Source of the DNA: Spisula solida
Lineage: Eukaryota; Mollusca; Bivalvia; Venerida; Mactridae
Direction: 5' to 3'
DNA length: 64,000 nucleotides
Assembly: GCA_947247005.1 (NCBI GenBank)
Contig: OX365949.1
Coordinates: 20,401,130 to 20,465,129, forward strand
The notes beneath the pieces are model-generated. The model ran no database searches, was not told the origin of the DNA, and worked only from the letters and a program-made list of their open reading frames with translations. Positions within the stretch are counted from its first letter, which is position 1. Every line of letters begins with the position of its first letter. Below are positions 1 through 12,905 of the stretch, piece after piece. A program made the position numbers and the translations under genes.

Positions 1-284
1 AACTCCTTTTAAATGGAATGAATGATTTATTGTTTTGTAATCTATACTGATCGTAGAGTTCGCCAGTAACATATCGTTCAGAAATATGCCTCTTATTTCT
101 CAGTAATTAAGGAGGAGTATCCATAACTTTGTCTTAATTCTTCCGTTTATTCTTATTATACCATGACATCAGTTTGACAGAGTACCTACAATCACATAAA
201 CAACGAACTCATGTGTAGATCACGGATATGGAGTGCAAAGAATCCCCATACATGTTGATCAAGTCATCTTCGAGCTATCGCAAG

Positions 285-440
285 GATTTTCCAAGAGGAT
301 TAAGTCAGACAGGGAAGGCAGCACTCAACTTAACCAGCCGAGCACAGAAAACATTAAAAACACACAAAGCACAATGCCCAACTAAACAAGCGCAGATCCG
401 CCCAAGTCCAAGCTGTCGAAAAGTATAATAAATTATAACT
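285..440 (-). repeat. Repeat family U, copy 1 (inverted relative to 32.8 kb)
   Basis: About 155 bp containing GCCGAGCACAGAAAACATTAA and CACAATGCCCAACTAAACA. Its reverse complement recurs at 32790-32970 and a shorter forward copy lies at 55020-55130. The 66-codon frame at 228-428 is a chance frame in it. Confidence 0.75.
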
Positions 441-697
441 TGCTGAATGACCCAGTAGAAAAGATACAGCAACCAAACGGCGGAATGCCTACGCTGAATG
501 ACCTAGTTACAACAGTAAAACTGCTGAACTACATAGTTATAGCAGCCTTTAGTCTCAAGTTAGGCGTTAATATTAATGAAATGCCGTTGCTCTGTGATTA
601 ATTATTGTCCGTCATGCTCGACGGCGCGCTGCACATTGGTCACAATAAGTGACGTCATAAAGAACACTGTGACGTCACAATATAATTAATTAATTGA
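441..697. other. Intergenic, no gene; two CRE-like palindromes
   Basis: No coding signal. GTGACGTCAT and TGTGACGTCAC occur 20 bases apart near 650-680. Confidence 0.5.
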
Positions 698-1800
698 TAG
701 ATCTATATTTCCTGGTAATGTTTAATATTTAAAAAGTTAGAAGGAAAGTCTTCGAATATATTGATCACCCCTCGTACATACCCACAAAGAAACGTCAGAT
801 TAAACGTTTCTGAGTAGAAGGAATGGAGTGAAATACCTGAAGGATGCTGTTTCCCACGTGATGGATTACTTTTTGCCTGCTTAAACTCCACTTGCACTTT
901 TTATCAGTAGTATATTTTTACTGACTAGTGATCACATAATTATAGCTGTTGCTTTCAACCAATACGTGCTCATTAGTTCTTTACTACAAATTATTGATAC
1001 GCTGCCACCAATGTTGTAGTATAATATTATAGTATCCTATAGTCAGCATATTGAGAAATAAAAACGTTTTATTGCTCTGAAATTAATGACAGTTTGTGGT
1101 ACTATTGTACCAGTCTACACGTAGGTTACCAATATACAATGTTCTTGTCCCAAAGTTATATTCCAGAAATTGTGATGTCAGCCAAAATGATTTTACACAC
1201 AGCCAAATTTAACATTTTCTTGCAGAGCTTTGATAATATTGCAGAAATCATTTGTCTGGAAACGTGTATAAATTGATGCAGGTTTTTTGCATACTTTATA
1301 GAAACATGGCTTTGTTGCAAAATGGTTGAAAACAAACTCTCCTGACTGTTAACACGGAAATATTGCAATAGTTGAATGTAGGTATTTTTGCATAGTACTT
1401 CAGCTTTATCATAATACTTCAAGCAGTTAACCGAACAAGTTCTGCTAAGTTACCAATGCGTTATTCCTCCAGTGCTTCCTAAACGTATTCAAGTTATTAA
1501 AATATTAAATTAATATTTAAATATATTCAAGTGAATTGAAATCTCTTTATTTTAATGAGATCCAAAACGAACACACACTGCCTCACTGAGCGGTGGACCA
1601 AGAAGCGGACAAGTTCACTAACAACATGATTTTCAAACCAGGTCCAAATATCTGCTGAACATTTGTCAAACCCCTATGGTATATGATTAGGTCACAAATT
1701 ACAAATATTGAAATTAACTCAACAAGTTTACAAGCAATGAGTTTTATTACAGTTATTAAGTTTATGACTAAATTCAAAATTTTAGTTATTGTATAGTACC
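698..1800 (+). repeat. Long arm repeat T, forward copy 1
   Basis: Homologous to 8870-10090 in the same orientation and to 4030-4880, 14270-14940 and 24780-25600 in reverse complement. Landmarks are TTTTTATCAGTAGTATAT (~898), GATACGCTGCCACCAA (~998), ATCCTATAGTCAGCATATTG (~1034) and GACAGTTTGTGGTACTATTG (~1087). Relative to the 8.9 kb copy it lacks about 200 bp near 890. No protein is encoded; its open frames differ between copies. Confidence 0.85.
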
Positions 1801-3010
1801 ACGACCATAGTAAGAATTATTAAAGTATATAAGCGTTATTCGCTAGTACATCTAGATAAACTAACGATTATGGAAAACATATAAAATAAGAAGATATCTT
1901 TAATTGACCGACTGGACAATTTACATTGAGGAACGATTCACGTGTCCGAAGAAATGATTGTAGTAAACGGATCGGAACAAGGATAAGGAAAGTAAATCAT
2001 TTGTCTGACCCAACTAATCCTTAACCAACATAACTCTCAATTTGCCGGTTGTTTGAGTTAAGTAATCCCCTGATGATTACAGAATTAGATTTCAATACTA
2101 TCTGCTAGCATTTTGGCTTCAGCCAGATTGTCGTAGCGAAGACCCCTTGTTGGTTTTATTGAGTAGCGTCTATGGACAGTTATAGCAATAAAACCAGGCA
2201 CTGCGATGTGTTTATGACTATTTATATGATACAGCGAAGTTGGTTCCTATATACACATGGCTACATTATCCATAAACGAGCTACTTGCTGAGCCTGGTAT
2301 TTATAGATAGCTTCGTCTTTGGTGGGATTTCCAATGAAAGTATTACTGATAGGAAATAAAACAGCTATTTTTAATGTCTGATAATGGGACCATAAAATAC
2401 TTCCCATGCGTATATATAGTGAGAATAAGACCAGATTTATGAGTTCGTGGGCTGTGATTGTCTTTGATCAGTATTGTATTCATAGTAATTATGTATGAGG
2501 ATGTTTTGGTACACAGGCATATCTGTTCGTGTTAATCCGTTCTTTATGAGAGTTTTCATCTGAATTGATGCCGTTTGTACAACTTTTGTAGCTCGGATAG
2601 GTCTGTTGATTTGTCACTACAACTCATTCGTTTCCTGTTTTTCTTAGTGTGTTTTGACATAGACAATTTCAGTGAATAATCCCCCTCTCGGGTAGCTGGT
2701 TTGATCAATGACCTTTCTTCCACCCGTGAGGTACGTGTTCGTGTCCTGGATTATGCTATGCCAATTGAAACTACTTGTTACCCGATACTTATCTATAAGC
2801 AACTGACAAATGCTCATGTGTGTGATGTGATAGTATTCTTAGTCAGCAGAGAGGAACATTATTTATCTGACCAGGCATTTGCCAACTTCGCATCCGGATC
2901 TCTAACTGGGTCAGCTAAATGTCTATGTCGTATCATAGCCAACCTTAAAACAATGCTAGGTTTGGATAACACTCATCTATCACAATGTACATGATGTATC
3001 TGTAGAAGCT
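1800..3010 (+). repeat. Core repeat C, copy 1
   Basis: Shares TTTAATTGACCGACTGGAC, TTTTGGCTTCAGCCAGATTG and ACCATAAAATACTTCCCATG with copies near 11830, 18390, 23440 and 31680, all in the same orientation. No conserved coding frame: the 97-codon frame at 2701-2994 begins at TTG and its equivalent at 12614 differs mainly by amino-acid-changing substitutions. Confidence 0.85.
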
Positions 3011-3600
3011 ATCGCTTTTTATGGTATACGAGGGTGTTGACAAAAACGCGGACAATACTCTAAGATAGTAATAAATCTATCTATGAAAATGTAAACGTGG
3101 AAAATACTCTTAGTTAGAAGTAATGATAGAAACAACTATCTATCAAAATGTAGATGTTTGAAGTCTTAAACATCGCTTATTATGGTGTAAGGGTAGTTGA
3201 CTAAGTGAACGCGGAAAATACTCTTAGTTAGACGTCATGATAGAAACAACCATCTATCAAAATGCAGATGTTTGAAGCCTTAAACATCGCTTATTATGGT
3301 GTAATGGTAGTTGACTAAGTGAACGCGGAAAATACTCTTAGTTAGACGTCATGATAGAAAAAACCATCTATCAAAATACAGATGTTTGAAGTCTTAAACA
3401 TCGCTTATTATGGTGTAAGGGGTGTTGACTAAGTGAACGCGGAAAATACTCTTTAGTTAGACGTCATGATTGAAACAAACATCTATCAAAATGCAGATGT
3501 TTGAAGTCTTAAACATCGCTTATTATGCTATGAGGGTTCTGACTAAGTAAACGCGGTAATACTCTTAGTTCGTCATAAGTCACAATAAGATCAAATACCA
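3010..3600 (+). repeat. 114-bp tandem repeat in core copy 1 (about 4-5 units)
   Basis: Units contain TTGACTAAGTGAACGCGGAA, TACTCTTAGTTAGACGTCAT and AAATGCAGATGTTTGAAG. Unit starts near 3183, 3297, 3411 and 3526 give a period of 114-115 bp. Core copy 2 has about three full units (12905-13390) and copy 4 two degenerate ones (24455-24660). Confidence 0.85.
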
Positions 3601-4030
3601 TCGACAGTTCAGCAGCTATATGGACCTTGATTGAAAACCATGTTGATATGGAACTTGCCGGCTTCTTGTTCCACCGCTCAGTGGTGTAGTGTTCGTTTTT
3701 TTGTGATCGAAATTGAAGGAAGAGACTTCAGTCCAAACTTGAGTACTTTTAAATATTCATTCCAAATTGGTGGATTATACCCCATTACTTGATGAGGTGG
3801 TATATTGATTATTACATGGCCGTCTGTCTGTCCGTCCGTCCATCCGTCCGGAGATTTGTTGAAACAAGGCTTTAGCAGATTTGAACCTAGTTTGAAAACC
3901 ATGTTGCTAGTGAACTTGACCGCTTCTTGTTCCATCGCTCAGTGGTGTAGTGTTTGTTCTTTGGTGAGCGGATTTGATTTAATTTCAATAAGTTTAGGAA
4001 GCACTGATGAAATAACATGTTAGTAACATA
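3600..4030 (+). repeat. Dispersed clam-type repeat with CCGTCCGTCC tract, copy 1
   Basis: Includes GAGGTGGTATATTGATTATT (~3793), a (CCGT)n-like tract (3825-3850) and two halves both carrying TTCTTGTTCCA.CGCTCAGTGG (~3663 and ~3925). Recurs at 13800-14245. It resembles a dispersed clam repeat from memory. Frames at 3678-3935 and 3805-4023 are repeat-derived. Confidence 0.7.
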
Positions 4031-4880
4031 GGATCGCTGGTTTCGTCAACTTCCTGATATACATATAACATAGCTGAAGTACTCTGCAATAAAGTGCCAA
4101 CATTCAAATATTTCAATATCAGTGTTAAGCAGTCAGGAGTTTTCAACAATGTAGCAACTTGCATCAATTCAGACACGTTTCCAGACAAATTGTGTCTGCA
4201 GTATTATCAATGCTCAACACAAAATGTTCAGTTTGGCTGTGCATAGTATCATAATGGATGACATCACAATTTCAGGAATATAACTTCGTGACAAAAACCA
4301 GACAAAACGTCTGATACAATAATACCACAAACTTAATTTGATCCTAGAGCAACGCAGCTTTTTATTTCTCAATATGCTGACTATAGGATACTATAATATT
4401 ATATATACTGCAACATTGGTGGCAGCGTATTAATAATTTGTAGTAAAGAATTAATGAACACGTATTTGTTGATAGCAACATCTATAATTATGCGATCACT
4501 AGTCAATAAAAAATTACTACTGATAAAAAGTGCAAGAATGTATTATGTACCTGACATGCTCAGCTGTTTGTCGGGGAATCTGATAGACATTATGTTGGGT
4601 CGATTTATCAAAGACATATATGTATTGTTCATAGGTAGGCCAAACTAGTGAAACGACATATGAATTAGAAAAGGCGATTAATGAGTTTCGCTTTCAGTCA
4701 AATCGTTATTGGGTACTACACTCTTCATTCTACAAGCAGTTTTAGCCGGCAAAAGTAGTCCAAACTAGTGAGAAACTGCATCCTTAAGGCATTCACCCTA
4801 TTTTTTCTGCTACAAAACATTTGCCCTTACGTTTCTTTGTGGTTATATACACTTGGTACTAGATCTATATTATAAATTTA
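4030..4880 (-). repeat. Long arm repeat T, reversed copy 1
   Basis: Reverse complement of the 698-1800 arm: TCAATATGCTGACTATAGGA (~4369) and TTGGTGGCAGCGTATTAATA (~4413) mirror the forward arm. With the forward arm it forms an inverted repeat enclosing core copy 1. Confidence 0.85.
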
Positions 4881-4893
4881 TGTTAAATTTGAT

Positions 4894-5006
4894 AGCCGAA
4901 ACTTGGACCGTCGGCTTTTACAACTGAAATTTTGGACTTTAGGCTTTTTGCAGCTGAATCTTTGGCTTTCGGCTTTTTGATATCTAAAACTTGGACCTTC
5001 TGCGGT
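4894..5006 (+). repeat. 30-bp tandem repeat
   Basis: About 3.7 units resembling GAAACTTGGACCTTCGGCTT plus a TTT.(C/A)A(A/G)CTG end, period about 30 bp. No coding role evident. Confidence 0.7.
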
Positions 5007-5188
5007 ATAGTTTCAGTTTCGCATTTATAAGTGTGTTGGACATTGTGCCGTGCATAATTTTGTTAAATTTATTACTTAATTCCTGCTAAAATCTAGATGC
5101 TTCCATTGTTTGACTTGTGTCATTGTACACAGGCCCTACCCATGAATTGGTGAGTCTTCTTATTGTGACTTATAATGAACTAAGAGTA

Positions 5189-6439
5189 CACTTAACCGAT
5201 TTAGAAACGCAACTATTTTGGGGGTCGGTATTTTTTTGTATTAATTATTATTTAAATTTTATTGGAGTATAAACCAATAAATGGGACGCTAGTCTTATGC
5301 CTGGTACGATTTTCTACCAAAAATATTTCAATTTAGCCCATTACGTCAGAGTGGCGTCATTTTCATTATTAACACGTGACGCGTGAGCAAAACCACTGGG
5401 CTTGACGATTTGACCGACAATTTATAGAAAAACAATATCCCAACAAAAAAACATAAACTCAAATTTAGAAGTGCGTTGTATACGGTGTCACGCTTTCAGG
5501 ATACATAACATCCTGGCGCCATCGACTTGCTTTAAGCAGTTATGGGACGTTTTATCATGACAAAGTAGATTAACTGTCGTCTGTCGACGATATTTAGACT
5601 TACATAGTGTTTTCAAGAGGCAGTTTACACCTACGATTGTCTGCGTCAGGTATGCCGACGATACAAGCTCGTAAACATGATGGCACCAACCGAATGTTTT
5701 CTTTAAAGACCCCACTTCCGGTCAAAGATATTTTTTGTTATACCTACAATTTGAAGGCAATGATGCGTACGATTAAGTACTTTTGCTAAAATATACATTC
5801 CGTAACATTTTGAGTAATGTTTATTATGGCCCATGTTGAAAATCGCTTCATTTTGTCTGTCTTCTTATTTATCTTGACATATTCCATTATCCACTTCCGG
5901 TTACGGGTTTGAGATGCCATAGACATAAGAAATGTACATTCTTAACCATTGGACACAATGCAGCCTATGCTAGATGAGCAAAAACTTGCTGACAGCTCAT
6001 GTTGAGGCTGTGGAGCTCATTGTATTTTTACTCGTGAAACAAAATTTGAAGGCAGACACAAATGGCCATCAAGAAGTGCATCATCAAGCAGAAACTTCTG
6101 AACGTTTGGATTGATACGTGTTTTCCTCATACAACATGTAGATGTGTGGAACAACATCCTAAAACACTTTATTTTCCCGCCAATGAGACAAAGACGCCTG
6201 ATTTTAATAGCAAGTTGCAGCTTATTAATACATTATTAATTTTGCGAACTTGACATTGTCGATCAATACATTTCGTGGTTTGGTTTTGTGACAATCTAAA
6301 CCTTGATTACAATGAAATTTGCACATCTATGACTTCATGTATTGATTTCATTACATGTACAATTTCAATAGAATTGAAGCACCTTAACTGACTTAAAATT
6401 ATCAAAAACCCACTGTTGCGTTTTTAAATCGGTTAAGTG
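5189..6439. mobile_element. 1.25-kb DNA transposon remnant with TIRs and TA target duplication
   Basis: Left end CACTTAACCGATTTAGAAAC (5189) and right end, reverse complemented, CACTTAACCGATTTAAAAAC: about 23 of 24 positions match. Flanks are AAGAG-TA and TA-TTTCCGCG. Joining them restores the AAGAGTATTTCCGCG-like sequence seen in the surrounding repeat family, giving TA as the target duplication. Interior frames (5488-5715 minus, 5607-5789 plus, 6062-6253 plus) resemble no protein I know, so it is probably non-autonomous. TA duplication suggests a Tc1/mariner-like mobiliser, not proven. Confidence 0.8.
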
Positions 6440-6469
6440 TATTTCCGCGTTTACATAGTCAACACTTAA

Positions 6470-6880
6470 ATTACTTAAAGAAATTGAAAAACAGTCAAGA
6501 TGGAACATTTGCTTAGTATATGTCCGTCATCGTGTTATTCGCCGTATTCCATTTAATATAATTATAAGCATGGTTAACATGACATACGCCATTAAGGCAT
6601 TAGTGAAGTCGTGTTTGGTGTGAAATACTGTAACATTAATTGCTCTGATGGCAAAGATGACTATCGTGTCCATTAATATCTTTCTGGTGTTTATTCTGAT
6701 ACATTTATCACTATGGTTACATTAGACGAATGGATATTGTTAGTTTACACGGCTGATACAGTGTTCTATTCGTTTAATGTATTTACATTTGTGGCTGATA
6801 AATATATGATCTTCCCAGCATCCCTACAAGTACATATGTAGCTCCAGAACAATAGAACATTTTAGTACGAGGGGTGTCCA
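6470..6880 (-). repeat. Module N, reversed copy
   Basis: Reverse complement of 29690-30020 and of 15310-15560: ATGACTATCGTGTCCATTAA and TAACCATAGTGATAA...GTATCAGAATAAACA (in reverse) are shared. No gene. Confidence 0.75.
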
Positions 6881-7189
6881 TTAAGTTCATGCTGTATGTT
6901 AATGCTGTGCTTTCGGACATTAGAGACGCGACAATAAACTTTACCAAGACAACACAATCAAAGCTTGTAATGTAATAAGTATTTTAAAAGGTCTCTAATC
7001 GTCGTCATTTTGATAAACCTTTATACATTTTCTTCGTTCCACACGCCAAGTAAGTAGTATGAAAGAAAACAAGAAAAAACCCGTCTGAAAACTACGTTTT
7101 ACGTATGGAAAAACAGGCTTTTCCAACTTCAATATGATCAACATGACCATTTCAGATTTTCAAGAAAGGCTGACAAGAAGCGCATTGTG
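6881..7189. other. Intergenic stretch, no gene seen
   Basis: AT-rich with no convincing frame or repeat landmark. Confidence 0.5.
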
Positions 7190-7330
7190 ATGCTGATTTC
7201 AAATACGTATTAGTCTTATAAGGTCGTAAGAAGGTCGTAAGTAGCACTTACGACCTTCTAATTATAAGCCAGCGATATGTTGAGGAAAATGTTGCACCAA
7301 AATCAGAATCGCGGATGAGGTTTGATAATT
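7190..7330. repeat. Dispersed repeat fragment with ACTTACGACC palindrome
   Basis: AAGGTCGTAAGTAG...CACTTACGACCTTCT forms an imperfect inverted repeat (7219-7260). Related sequence in reverse complement lies at 34625-34700, next to segmental-duplication copy 1. Confidence 0.55.
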
Positions 7331-7539
7331 GTAACAAACAACAACAACAAACGGTTAAGAGGTTCTAACTGTGTAATGTGACGTACTGTAAGTAAATTGA
7401 TTGGTGCAAAGCTTCACTGTTTTGATGAACATTACTTTTTATATCAACCGGATTGATATGATGATTTTTCTAAGCAGCGACGATAGGCCTATGTATTATG
7501 AATTCTTTCCGGAATAATTATAAAAAATATGTAAAATTA

Positions 7540-10090
7540 AAACAGTTATATCTGCTCCACGTGTAAGTGCTCAAATTGTTTAAATGGTGTAATCACAGCA
7601 TACCGAATTGGCCCAAACTAGTTTATTCCAGATCTGACCAGAAATGTCACATTTGCTGTGTGTTGCTACATTCGAGTTGATGCCCGCCTAGATATATGGT
7701 TTATACAATAACTGGTACATACATCTAAATATGGTTTCTGCTTCGTCGGCGGGATGCAAGAAGACTGAAAAGGATGGCAAACACAATGTATTATATAGAC
7801 ACAGACGTAGAATAGTACAAAGTAGTGAAGACAATGTAAACTGATTTAGTACTAGTAAAATATATGTTCCGATATGGCACGAGAAGAAGTCAGCATTTCT
7901 GTCTGTCACATTCATTATCATTTTTTTCTCGAATGCTGTTTTTATAGTTTATGCCACCCGAAGTTTCAACAATATTCGAAATGTGTATGAAGAAATGTAT
8001 AGTTGCCATGGATACGTAATAAAGCACACGTCAGCCTAGAACACAAGTTTCTGTTGCATGTATCCATACTCAGAAAATGTTCAACATTTGTTGTTTTTTG
8101 GGGCATTTCTTCGATTCAAACAGCGCCAGGGGACTCGGCAAATAATGTAATTTTACATGATAGGATGCTAAAGTGATATTCAGTTTCTGAAAATAGGTTA
8201 TTTTTGCAAATTATGATAGACAATAAGTTTAAAAGTGCCAATACAAACACTAATCACTTCTGTTGAAATAGGCTCACTTCATATTGCCAAACTACAATGT
8301 AATTAGTATTTACTCGTTTTTTAACAACTGGGAATTGGCATACAAGATCTTAATTTATCTGATGGCACATAAAACATTAACCTTTCAGACATGCAGGCGC
8401 AAGTTTTAAGATACATGCCAAACTATTTGTTTCAACTTTCATTCGTAACCGCGTCTTTTCTGCTCATTTAGGGCCTGTTTCATAGACATATCTTAGGTGA
8501 GATTCCCTTTTTTAAATGTTATTTTGAGCAAACTAAGATAGCTTGTATATTTATTCAAGCAAAGTTATGTGAACATGAATAACCATAAATAACTATCATG
8601 ACTTTACGCAATGTATTGGACTTGAACTTTCAAATTTTTGACATCTGAAACTTGGATAAGTTCATTTTCTCGTTCAGTTGTGTTGGACATATTGTGTCGT
8701 ATAATCGTGAAATGTAATGTTTTTATGTTTTCTGTCCAAGATCTTTGACGAAGATTTTTATTCGCAGTTGTATAATTACATAAGTGGTAAAAATAGAGTA
8801 AGATAAAAAGTAAACTAAACATTTGAAACGTTAAGAATTGAGACTACAGATCTTGTAACGCATCTATCTATAAATACATACACATAAAGAAACGTAAGAT
8901 CAGAGTAGAAGGAATGGAGTCAAATACCTGAAGGATGCAGTTTCCCACGAGGTGTGCTACTTTATACCTGCTTAAACTGCTTCTATGTACTAGTAGTACT
9001 GCCACATAATACTGTGTGACTGAAAGCGAAACTCGTTTACCGAATTTATCAAGTGTACAACTTTGCACTAGTTTTGCTTACCGATAAGCAATACCTATAT
9101 GTCTTTGATATATCGACACTGCATAGTGTCTATCACACTCTTTTATGAACAGCTGTGCGTGTCAGTTACCTAATACCTTATTGCACTTTTTATCAGTAGT
9201 ATATGTTTACTGACTAGAGATCACATAATTATAGCTGTTGCTATCAACCAATACGTGCTCATTATTTCGTTACAACAAATTATTGATACGCTGCCACCAA
9301 AGTTGTAGTATTATATCATAGTATCCTATAGTCAGCATATTGAGAAATAAAACGTTTTATTGCTCTGAGATCAAAGACAGTTTGTGGTACTATTGTACCA
9401 GTCTACACGTAGGTTACCACTATACAAGCTTTTTGTCAAAATGATTCTACACACAGCCAAACTTAACATTTTTTTGCAGAGCATTGATAATATTGCAGAC
9501 AAAATTTGTCTGGAAACGTGTATAAATTGATGCTAGTATTTTGCATACTTTATGGAAACATGGCTTTGTTGCCAAATGGTTGAAAACAAACTCTCCTGAC
9601 TGATTAACACGGATATATTGCAATATTTGAATGTAGGCACTTTATTGCATAGTACTTCAGCTATATCATAGTACTTAAGGCAGTTAACGTAACAAGTTCT
9701 GCTAAGTTATCAACACGTTATTCCTTTAGTGCTTCTTAAACGTATTCAAGTTATTAAAATATTAAATGATTATCTAAATGTATTCAACTTTGCATTGAAA
9801 CCTCTTTATTTGAACGCGATCCTAAACCAACACACACTTCACCACTGAGCGGTGGAAAAGGAAGCGGACAAGTTCACTAGCCACATGGTTTTCAAACAAG
9901 GTACAAATATCTGCTGAACATTTTGTCAACAAATCAAACCCCTATGGTATATGATTAGGTAAATTTAATTTTGATATAATTCACAATTATTGAAATTACC
10001 TTAACAAGTTTACAAACAATGAGTTTTATTACCGGTATTAAGTTTTTGATTGAATTCAAACTTTTAGTTATTATAGTACCACGACTATAG
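7540..10090 (+). repeat. Long arm repeat T, forward copy 2 (extended, ~2.5 kb)
   Basis: Longest arm. Its reverse complement runs co-linearly through 24780-26870: 9640 pairs with 24800, 9130-9190 with 25310-25380, 8810 with 25645, 8285-8395 with 25790-25900, 7690-7720 with 26465-26505 and 7545-7580 with 26620-26660. A shorter reversed version is at 14270-14940. Open frames at 7688-7921, 8604-8822 and 8868-9068 are not conserved between arms. Confidence 0.85.
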
Positions 10091-10099
10091 ATGTATAAT

Positions 10100-10300
10100 A
10101 AAATACTGAGAAATCACTTTATTCGTGGGCATGCCATTTCGTGAATTTCGGTAAAATTTTGTGGAATATTAATCATGGAAGAGAAATAAAGTCTTGTTTA
10201 ATATTCGGGAGCTTGGTTAATCTTGGGGATTAGGTTTCGTCCTCGAAATCAACGAAAAGTTACACCCCACGAAGATAATTATTTTACATTATTTACCTCA
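10100..10300 (+). repeat. Dispersed repeat I, copy 1 (inverted mate at 13.5 kb)
   Basis: AATATTCGGGAGCTTGGTTA and CGTCCTCGAAATCAACGAAA recur in reverse complement at 13490-13620. The two mates face each other around core copy 2. Confidence 0.7.
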
Positions 10301-11090
10301 TTTCTGCTGAAAACTAGGTGCGTCAAATGTTTGATTTGTATTATTATACATATCCACGGAATGATGAGTCATCTTATTGTGACTTGATTATAACCAACTA
10401 AGAGTATTTTTATATTCACACTCGTCATAGCATAATAATTAATGTTTAAAACTTAATATATCAGCAGACATATGATAGCTCTTATCGTGACTTATAACAA
10501 ACGAAGAGTATTTTCCATGTTTTGAAATTACGAGAAAAAGATGACGCTGCATACAAGTTGCATGATTGTTTCTGTAATCTATGCTGCAATCTCCCCACGA
10601 GTCTAAGCATGTCGCATTGTTAGACTTCTGCATTTAAAATTCTATTGCAATATGTTTGACATTCGTGTTCTTAAGGTACCGATTGGTATGATTATGGTGG
10701 GTTGTATAACTGAGTCTTTACCACAACACCATGATCAAGTCATTGTCGCCAGAAAGGAAGTCTGGCAAACATTTGGTCATAAAACGTTTTTGAAGCCTAG
10801 TACTCTGCACTAATTTGTTTCACTTTGTAGAATACATAGTTGTTTAATTTAACTTAAACAAACAACAGCACATGACACACAACCGACCGCGAAAACATGT
10901 TGCTTAATGAATGTCAACTTATTCTCACAAACATTTCTCAAATAGCTCAAATGTTTTACCGTATATTTTTAATGATATAACATTGTCTCACCTGAGATGA
11001 CAAAATTATCGAAAAACATGTTACGTTGTAAAATAACCGGGAATTAAAGATGATGGTCTATCTTATTTTATAATTGAACTGATGTTTTCC
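10300..11090. other. Non-coding stretch with short repeat echoes
   Basis: No gene. Short matches to the post-arm module (a GATGACGCTGCATACAAGTT-type sequence also near 16990 and 31165) and to the TTATTGTGACTT...CTAAGAGTAT motif of the core tandem repeat. The frame at 10439-10633 is not supported. Confidence 0.5.
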
Positions 11091-11300
11091 GAGTTTGGCA
11101 TTTACTTTTTTAAAAATTACTTGCTTGTCAGTTTAGATAGATACTCCTACCTTCATTAAAGTCGCCCATTTGGTTGTTGGATTTGTCCGAGATATCATAT
11201 AGCCCATGTGTACGATTATTGATGGCGCCGTTACTTATTGCGTTTTTGGGAGGCATTAGCCTCTCTATACTACCATTGGCGATTTTTTTATGCAACCTAA
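11090..11300 (+). repeat. Module D end, copy at 11.1 kb
   Basis: Parallels 31260-31405: CCTTCATTAAAGTC and ATATCATATAGCC.ATGTGTACGATTA precede both core copy 2 and core copy 5, so the same module order occurs upstream of both cores. Confidence 0.7.
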
Positions 11301-11609
11301 ACCGCCCTTAGGCTGCTATGTAAATCCGCATTCAAGTAGTGCCAGAAACTGTCAACATTCCCGATACTGCTACATATGTTTTTCCAAATTTTTAAACTGA
11401 TTTAATTCAATCAGCAACTGTCCCGGCTGTATAGCAATTTCACGTGATCGTTTTATCAATGAATCGTATATCGCGTGCAAAGTACTGTTATGCAATCATA
11501 TAGTGTGACTAAACTAGCCGCTTTCTATAGACTGTCCAGTCGGTTTAAGCTTTAGTAGCAGCAACCAGATCGCCTCCCATCAGCAGTCTCAGTGCTTTGA
11601 TTATATTTG
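11301..11609. other. No gene seen
   Basis: Sequence between the module D end and the core; nothing recognised. Confidence 0.4.
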
Positions 11610-12905
11610 TGTCAGTTCACTTATGACAGTAGCAGAACGAGAAACACCCTTCTTGTGATCGGTTTTAAGTGTAGGTGGGGCTTTTTTCGCATACTAATGA
11701 TTCTTAATACGGAGGTGTTTAGCCAATGTTATCCCAATAGCCGAAGAAGCTTATTGAACTACTGCAAAGTGGTATGAAGCTGGACGTATCCCAGTATTAA
11801 ATAGGTAAGCGTTATCCGTTATATATACATATAAAGGTATCTTTAATTGACCGACTGGACAATTTACATTGGGGAACGATTCACGTGTCCGAAGAAATAA
11901 GTGTAGTAAACGGATCGGAAACAAGGATTAGGAAAGTAAATCATTTGTCTGACCCAACTTATCCTGTACCAACATTACTCTCAATTTGCCGCTTGTTTGA
12001 GTTTAGTAAACCCTTGATGAGTACAGAATTAGATTTCAATACTATCTGCCTGCATTTTGGCTTCAGCCAGATTGTCGTAGCAAAGACGTTATTGGTTTGT
12101 TTAGGTAGCGTCTATGGACAGTTAGAGCAATAAAAAACCGGCACTGCGATGTGTTTATGACTATTTATATGATACAGCGACGTTGGGTCCTATATATTGT
12201 TGAGCATGGTATTTATAGATAGCTTCGTCTGTGGTGGGCTTTCCAATGAAAGTATTGCTGATAGGGAGTAATACAGTTATTTGTTAATGTCTGATAATGG
12301 GACCATAAAATACTTCCCATGCGTATATATAGTGAGAATAAGACCTGATTTATGAGTTCGTAGGCTGTGATTGTCTTTTATCAGTAGTGTACTTATGGTA
12401 ATTATGTATGTGGATGTTTTGTTTCACAGGCATATCTGTTCGTGTTAATCTTTTCCATATGAAATTTTCCATCGGATTTGATGCCGTTATTTCAACTATT
12501 GTAGCTCGGATAGGTCTGTTGATTTGTCACTACAACTCATTGGTTTCCTGTGTTACTTAGTATGTTTTGACATAGACAATTTCAGTGAATAATCCCCCTC
12601 TCGGGTTGCTTGTTTGATCACTGACCTTTCTTCCACCCGTGAGGTACGTGTTCGTGTCCTGGATTATGCTATGCCAATTGAAGCTACTTGTAACCCAACA
12701 CTTTTCTATAAGCAACTGACAAATGCTCATGTGTGTGCTGTGATAGTATTCTTAGTCATCAGAGAGGAACATTATTTATCTGACCAGGCATTTGCCACCT
12801 TCGCACCCGGATCTCTAACTGGGTCAGCTAAATATCTATGTCGTATCATAGCCAACCTTAAAACAAAGTTAGGTTTTGCATAACACTGATCTATCACAAT
12901 GCACA
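11610..12905 (+). repeat. Core repeat C, copy 2
   Basis: Starts with GTTCACTTATGACAGTA.CAGAAC also found near 31420, then the shared core landmarks at 11845, 12060 and 12300. Frames at 11885-12133 and 12614-12883 are counterparts of frames in other copies but drift freely. Confidence 0.85.

Noticed and set aside
2701..12883. Paralogous frames (2701-2994 and 12614-12883) with similar ~90-residue translations in core copies 1 and 2
   Set aside because: They start at TTG, have no known domain, and differences between them are mostly amino-acid changing; other core copies lack the frame. DNA repeat, not a gene.
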